Shown here piece after piece: positions 4,103-7,363 of a stretch of 7,363 nucleotides of DNA. The notes below the pieces were generated by a model. That model did no database searches. It saw nothing but the letters and a program-made list of their open reading frames with translations, and had not been told where the DNA came from. The position numbers were made by a program, and so were the translations under genes. How positions within the stretch are numbered: the first letter of the stretch is position 1; each line of letters opens with the position of its first letter. The stretch covers positions 1 to 7,363 of the forward strand of contig JALTMR010000111.1 of NCBI GenBank assembly GCA_027001525.1, given 5' to 3'. The DNA comes from Gammaproteobacteria bacterium. GTDB lineage: Bacteria > Pseudomonadota > Gammaproteobacteria > Tenderiales > Tenderiaceae.

Positions 4103-6799
4103 TTACTTCGCCCGCCCCGCCACATAACCTGTCAACGCCGCCTCGCTGAGAAACACCCCGCCCTGAGCGCTGGGCATCACCACCATGGCCACCCGGTTCA
4201 TCAGCTCAAAGTAACCGGCCGGCGCGGCCCCCATCTCCGCCAGCACCTCTTTGAATATCTCCGCCATGGCCACCACGGTGTCCGCGCCATTGGGCGTTTT
4301 GCTGTCAGATTCGCTGGCAGATTCAGTGGCAGACTCACTGGCCGACAGGCGGTGCCACATCGCCACCTCAACGTGGCGGCGCTCGCGGTTGGGGTCGTGG
4401 TCATCCAGCGAGGGCATCTGGTAGAGGTATTCGGACCAGAACAGCGCACTCATCATGGCGCGGCAGGCGCTGCGGCCACCGTCACCCGCCTCCTCACCGC
4501 GGTGATAGGCCCCTTTGAGAAAACGGTAGGAGTTTTTCAGGCGGATCAACTGCCGCGGATTACTGAACGCCAGCACCTGAGTGAGCTGCTCGAACCAGGC
4601 CCGTTCATCGTGGCTGTCTTCCATCTCCTTCTGAGAGCGCTCAAACGCCTGGCTCGTCGCTGCCCTAGCGGTTTTTTCGGCATCGACAGCGCTGGCCAGC
4701 GGACGGGAAGCACCATCCACCTCTTCGCCGGGCTCGGGCAGTGGCCCCGGCGGCGCGGGTGGATTGGGCCCGACAGGCTCGGCAGAAGACGCCACAGCCG
4801 CATCCTCAACCAACAGCGGCCTGGGCCGGGACGTTACGTTAAACAGACTGCCCCGGATAAAGCCCTGCAGATCAGGCATACCCGGCTGGGGCAGGTTGAT
4901 GGGCAGCTGGATGATCTTGCCGAGGTAATCCCTGGCGATGGCGGAGCCGGGGCGCGACTCGTCCCCCAGCTTTTCGTAGTGTTTCGCCACCGCCTGAAAA
5001 GCAACGCGGTCATCGATGGCAATCACCACCGCCACGTTGTCGAGGCTCATCACCAGCCGCACCGCATCCAGGGTCTGGGTAATGCACTCCGGGCTGCAAC
5101 GATCGAGGTCGTCCACCACCACCAGCAGGCGGCCATTGTGAATCTTTCCCAGCCGATGTCGACACAAGGCTTTAATCTGCTGTTTGATCACCGGCACCAG
5201 ACCGAGGTGTTTGCCGTAACTGGGGAGTTTGAGATAGGTTCGAAGCTGATTGGCCAGCGGATGTTCCAGCATATTGCGCGCCTCCTTCCCAGCGTTGTAG
5301 AGCACGAAAAAGGAGATGGCCGCACCACCCACCCCGATAAACGATCCCACGACATCCTCTAATACCATCAGATCTGAGGCCCCATTGTTCGGTATAGCAA
5401 TAACAACGGAAACAGCGGCGGCAACAACAGCGGCAACAATACCGAACAAACTCCAAACAAACCCCCAGCGGTGTTGCTGCCAGGCGTTGGAGAAGGCGAA
5501 GGCGATCTTCTCCCTACAGCTCAGCCCCGAGGTGAGCCCATTCACCACCTCCTGCGCCAGGCCGGCGCGAATGTTGTCGGTCTGCTCATACTCCCAGGCG
5601 TTGAACTCGGCATGAATGTAGCGGATGCGGGCGTCGCGCTGGCGCACGGTCTGCCAGGAGCCGGCCACCTCGTCGAGGCGCTTTTTCAACTGCTCGATCA
5701 CCGAAGACTTCCCCGCCCCCCAATCCCCCAGCAGGGCGATGGTCATGGGCAGCGCCTGATCGGGGGAGGCCAGCATATCGGCCAGGGTATTGACCAGCGA
5801 TTCACGCCCCAGATTATCGACGTCCGAGGGTTTGTCCGCCTTGGCGGTGACGACCCCCTCGCCCAGCTGGCCGCTGTCCAGGCGGCTGGTCGCCGGCTCG
5901 GGAGCCGCAGCCGACTCCGCAGCGGGGGCGGCCTGCTGCGCCGGAGCCGCCGCTTCGGTCGCCTCGAAAAAGCTGGCATTGCTTAATTCAGGCCCCACGC
6001 CTTTGAGGTTCACACTTTCAGGCCCGGCTTTTGAGATAAGCGCTTCATCAGGGCCGGGGCTCTCAGGCTCCACCTCCGCGCCATACCTCTCGTACCACTC
6101 CCTCAAGCGGCGCTCAATCGCCTCAACCGGTTCGATGCGCCCTTCCAGCCACCCCTGGTAACGCTCCACCACAGCAACCTGGCCGATCTCATACATCAGT
6201 TTCTGCCAGCGTTCGGATATCTCCATCCACTCAGGGGGTGGCGAGTCGCCCCGGGGTGACTCCCACAGCGGGCGGCACAAAAAAGCCTCGGCCAGGGAAG
6301 CGTCCCACGCCCCGCTTTTGGTGTTTGCCAACAACCAGGCAAGATCTGCGGTCATTGCACTATTAGGGGTGGTCGCGGAAGCGACGAATGTAGCGTCGGC
6401 GGCGGCGTCAGCAGCGGCAGCAGCAGCGAACGTAGCGGCATCGGCGGCGGCATCGGCGACTGCTGCGTAGGCGGCGTAGGCTGCGGCATCGGCGGCGGAG
6501 TAAGCATTGGGGCCGAAGGCAAGGGCGGCGGAGTGGGCCGCCTTGGCGACCTCTCGTGAGAACAAAGATCTTCCCAGCCCCCCCAGCAAACCGCAATCCA
6601 GCGCAGCGAGCAAATCCATCAGGTGTCTGTCCCATTGCTCCGCGGGCCACACATCCAGGCCAACCTTCAGCCCTCCCAGCAGCGGCACCACCCGCGCCGC
6701 CGTCCGAAAGGTAAACGCCGCACACGCCGCCGGGGGCAACTGGCTGAAATTCTCCTGACTGAGCTCGGGTGGTTTGTGTGGGTCGTCTCTGCGTGCCAT
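4103..6799 (-). CDS. KAP-family P-loop NTPase with membrane segments and an Ala-rich N-terminal region
   Basis: 898 residues; start ATG 6799..6797 behind AGGGA at 7 nt. Order: (a) residues 1-240, helical, with an extremely Ala-rich part at about 87-145 and a Trp/Glu/Arg-rich helix near 190-240; (b) a low-complexity Ala/Pro/Glu linker, about 241-325; (c) the KAP NTPase domain with Walker A GDWGAGKSS at 358-366, two hydrophobic segments at about 446-470 and 480-502, Walker B LLVVVDDLDRC at 558-568, VVIAIDD at 591-597, ARDYLGKIIQLPINLP at 622-637 and SNPRQLIRLKNSYRF at 746-760; (d) a Pro/Ala/Glu insertion at about 660-715; (e) a C-terminal helical part with a Ser/Glu repeat at 819-833. Two membrane segments between Walker A and B are the hallmark of KAP NTPases (Kidins220/ARMS and PifA). 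PifA blocks phage growth, so a defence role is possible but not shown. ATPase residues look intact. The gene has no co-directional neighbour here. The N-terminal Ala repeats faintly recall Imm5-like immunity domains; this is only a resemblance. Confidence 0.9.
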   Translation of the reverse strand: MARRDDPHKPPELSQENFSQLPPAACAAFTFRTAARVVPLLGGLKVGLDVWPAEQWDRHLMDLLAALDCGLLGGLGRSLFSREVAKAAHSAALAFGPNAYSAADAAAYAAYAAVADAAADAATFAAAAAADAAADATFVASATTPNSAMTADLAWLLANTKSGAWDASLAEAFLCRPLWESPRGDSPPPEWMEISERWQKLMYEIGQVAVVERYQGWLEGRIEPVEAIERRLREWYERYGAEVEPESPGPDEALISKAGPESVNLKGVGPELSNASFFEATEAAAPAQQAAPAAESAAAPEPATSRLDSGQLGEGVVTAKADKPSDVDNLGRESLVNTLADMLASPDQALPMTIALLGDWGAGKSSVIEQLKKRLDEVAGSWQTVRQRDARIRYIHAEFNAWEYEQTDNIRAGLAQEVVNGLTSGLSCREKIAFAFSNAWQQHRWGFVWSLFGIVAAVVAAAVSVVIAIPNNGASDLMVLEDVVGSFIGVGGAAISFFVLYNAGKEARNMLEHPLANQLRTYLKLPSYGKHLGLVPVIKQQIKALCRHRLGKIHNGRLLVVVDDLDRCSPECITQTLDAVRLVMSLDNVAVVIAIDDRVAFQAVAKHYEKLGDESRPGSAIARDYLGKIIQLPINLPQPGMPDLQGFIRGSLFNVTSRPRPLLVEDAAVASSAEPVGPNPPAPPGPLPEPGEEVDGASRPLASAVDAEKTARAATSQAFERSQKEMEDSHDERAWFEQLTQVLAFSNPRQLIRLKNSYRFLKGAYHRGEEAGDGGRSACRAMMSALFWSEYLYQMPSLDDHDPNRERRHVEVAMWHRLSASESATESASESDSKTPNGADTVVAMAEIFKEVLAEMGAAPAGYFELMNRVAMVVMPSAQGGVFLSEAALTGYVAGRAK
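4306..4341 (-). repeat. Three tandem 12-bp repeats coding for Ala-Ser/Thr-Glu-Ser in the KAP NTPase
   Basis: On the plus strand the units are CAGATTCGCTGG, CAGATTCAGTGG and CAGACTCACTGG, without gaps. They are in frame with the minus-strand NTPase and give ASES-ATES-ASES, part of an acidic Ser-rich stretch at residues 819-833 between two helical parts of the C-terminal domain. The unit is a multiple of three, so copy changes would keep the frame. Confidence 0.85.
6365..6541 (-). repeat. Low-complexity GCN-repeat stretch coding for an Ala-rich helix in the KAP NTPase
   Basis: Codons for residues 87-145 are mostly GCN. Tyr, Phe or Asp interrupt the alanines at 100, 104, 108, 111, 116, 120, 124, 131, 135 and 138, that is mostly every 3-5 residues, as expected for one face of long helices. 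Short DNA motifs such as gcggcatcggcggcg recur on the plus strand (near 6436 and 6483), pointing to growth by slippage or local duplication. Confidence 0.8.
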
Positions 6800-6823
6800 G
6801 CCGTCATCCCTGTGTTTTGCCCC

Positions 6824-6852
6824 ATATTACGCTGCCCGCCGCGGCAACAGAA
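6824..6852 (-). promoter_or_regulatory. Weak putative promoter for the KAP NTPase gene
   Basis: On the minus strand TAATAT (6829..6824) is a good -10 match, with TTCTGT (6852..6847) as a poor -35 after a 17-bp spacer. The leader would be about 18-20 nt and would include the AGGGA ribosome-binding site. The -35 is weak, so an activator or a different sigma factor could be involved. Confidence 0.33.
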
Positions 6853-6892
6853 CCGGCGGGCATCTCCGCCCCCCGCTCTGGCGGCGACGTAG

Positions 6893-6898
6893 TAAAAT
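6893..6898 (+). promoter_or_regulatory. Possible -10 element for the yhiN-like gene
   Basis: TAAAAT, five of six matches to the -10 consensus, lies 27 nt before the start codon in an otherwise very GC-rich stretch. No recognisable -35 stands 16-18 bp upstream, so this is a tentative call. Confidence 0.3.
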
Positions 6899-6925
6899 AG
6901 CGCCCCTCTCCAGTCAGGGCTATTC

Positions 6926-7363
6926 ATGAAATCACCACAGGTCATTATTATTGGCGCCGGCGCCGCGGGGTTAATGTGCGCCATTGAGGCGGGCAAGCGG
7001 GGGCGCTCGGTGCTGGTGCTGGATCAGGGCAACAAGGCGGGGCGGAAGATTTTAATGTCTGGCGGCGGGCGCTGTAACTTCACCAATTACGAGGTCAGTG
7101 CACAGCACTACCTCTGCCACAACCGCCACTTCTGCAAATCGGCCCTGAGCCGCTTTAGCCAGTGGGATTTTCTCGCCCTGGTGCAGGCCCACGAGATCCC
7201 CTTCCACGAACGCGACCACGGCCAGCTGTTTTGCGACAACAGCGCCCGGGATATTCTCGACATGCTGCTGGCGGAGAACGAGAAGGTCGGCACCACAATT
7301 GAGCTGAAAACTGAGATCAACAAAATCCGCCAGCTCGATGATGGCCGGTTCAGTTTGAAAACC
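6926..7363 (+). CDS. yhiN: NAD(P)/FAD-dependent oxidoreductase, YhiN/HI0933 family (N-terminal part, cut by the window edge)
   Basis: An open frame of 146 codons runs from ATG 6926 to the last base without a stop. It begins MKSPQVIIIGAGAAGLMCAI, a dinucleotide-binding GxGxxG Rossmann motif for the FAD ADP moiety. It is followed by an acidic residue at the end of strand 2 (VLVLDQG), then GRKILMSGGGRCNFTN, the signature of the HI0933/YhiN flavoproteins, and HFCKSALSRFSQWDF and GQLFCDNSA, both of which the E. coli YhiN protein has in close form. The physiological substrate of the family is not firmly known; some relatives are annotated as aminoacetone oxidase-like or as BaiN. AGGG at 6916..6919, 6 nt before the ATG, supports the start. 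It is divergent from the KAP NTPase gene, with 126 bases between the two starts. About one third of a protein of roughly 400 residues is visible. Cytoplasmic location is expected. Confidence 0.93.
   Translation, partial: MKSPQVIIIGAGAAGLMCAIEAGKRGRSVLVLDQGNKAGRKILMSGGGRCNFTNYEVSAQHYLCHNRHFCKSALSRFSQWDFLALVQAHEIPFHERDHGQLFCDNSARDILDMLLAENEKVGTTIELKTEINKIRQLDDGRFSLKT

Noticed and set aside
4352..5362. Plus-strand open frame of 336 codons opposite the KAP NTPase
   Set aside because: It is antisense to the Walker A/B coding part, His/Arg-rich, with no domain or plausible ribosome-binding site. A shadow frame.
6365..6541. Ala-rich stretch as evidence of a wrong reading frame
   Set aside because: The frame continues without break into a complete KAP NTPase domain and starts at an ATG with a ribosome-binding site, so the Ala tract is real coding sequence.

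Overview
The window is bacterial chromosome DNA, rich in G+C, and very probably from a gammaproteobacterium. Three things point there: a DusC-type tRNA-dihydrouridine synthase of exactly the E. coli length, a YhiN-type flavoprotein close to the E. coli protein, and a flagellar gene behind a perfect sigma-54 promoter, as in polar flagellates of the Pseudomonas/Vibrio/marine type. I cannot name a genus. There is no integrase, transposase, rRNA, tRNA or CRISPR array.

Layout from left to right. (1) The 5' end of flgB on the minus strand, cut by the window edge, with its own sigma-54 promoter. (2) dusC, also on the minus strand. (3) Divergent from dusC, a gene for a small secreted outer-membrane beta-barrel protein. 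It ends at three 11-bp tandem repeats and a bidirectional terminator. (4) Convergent with it, a stand-alone cyclic-nucleotide-binding-domain protein on the minus strand. (5) A 356-base gap without genes, then a plus-strand gene that I place in the DUF6765-type family, with a histidine/aspartate pattern like the zinc-dependent phospholipase C / P1 nuclease fold. (6) Convergent with that, an 898-residue KAP-family P-loop NTPase on the minus strand, with two membrane segments between Walker A and Walker B and a very alanine-rich N-terminal region. The two genes are separated by a perfect 10-bp hairpin that touches the NTPase stop codon. (7) Divergent from the NTPase, the first 146 codons of a YhiN/HI0933 family flavoprotein, cut by the right edge.

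The flanks (flgB, dusC, yhiN) are ordinary core genes. The middle, about 1.4 to 6.8 kb, is accessory in character: single-gene units in alternating directions rather than one operon. The least understood parts are the KAP NTPase with its unusual N-terminus and the putative metal-dependent enzyme facing it. The sequence alone does not show that they act together.
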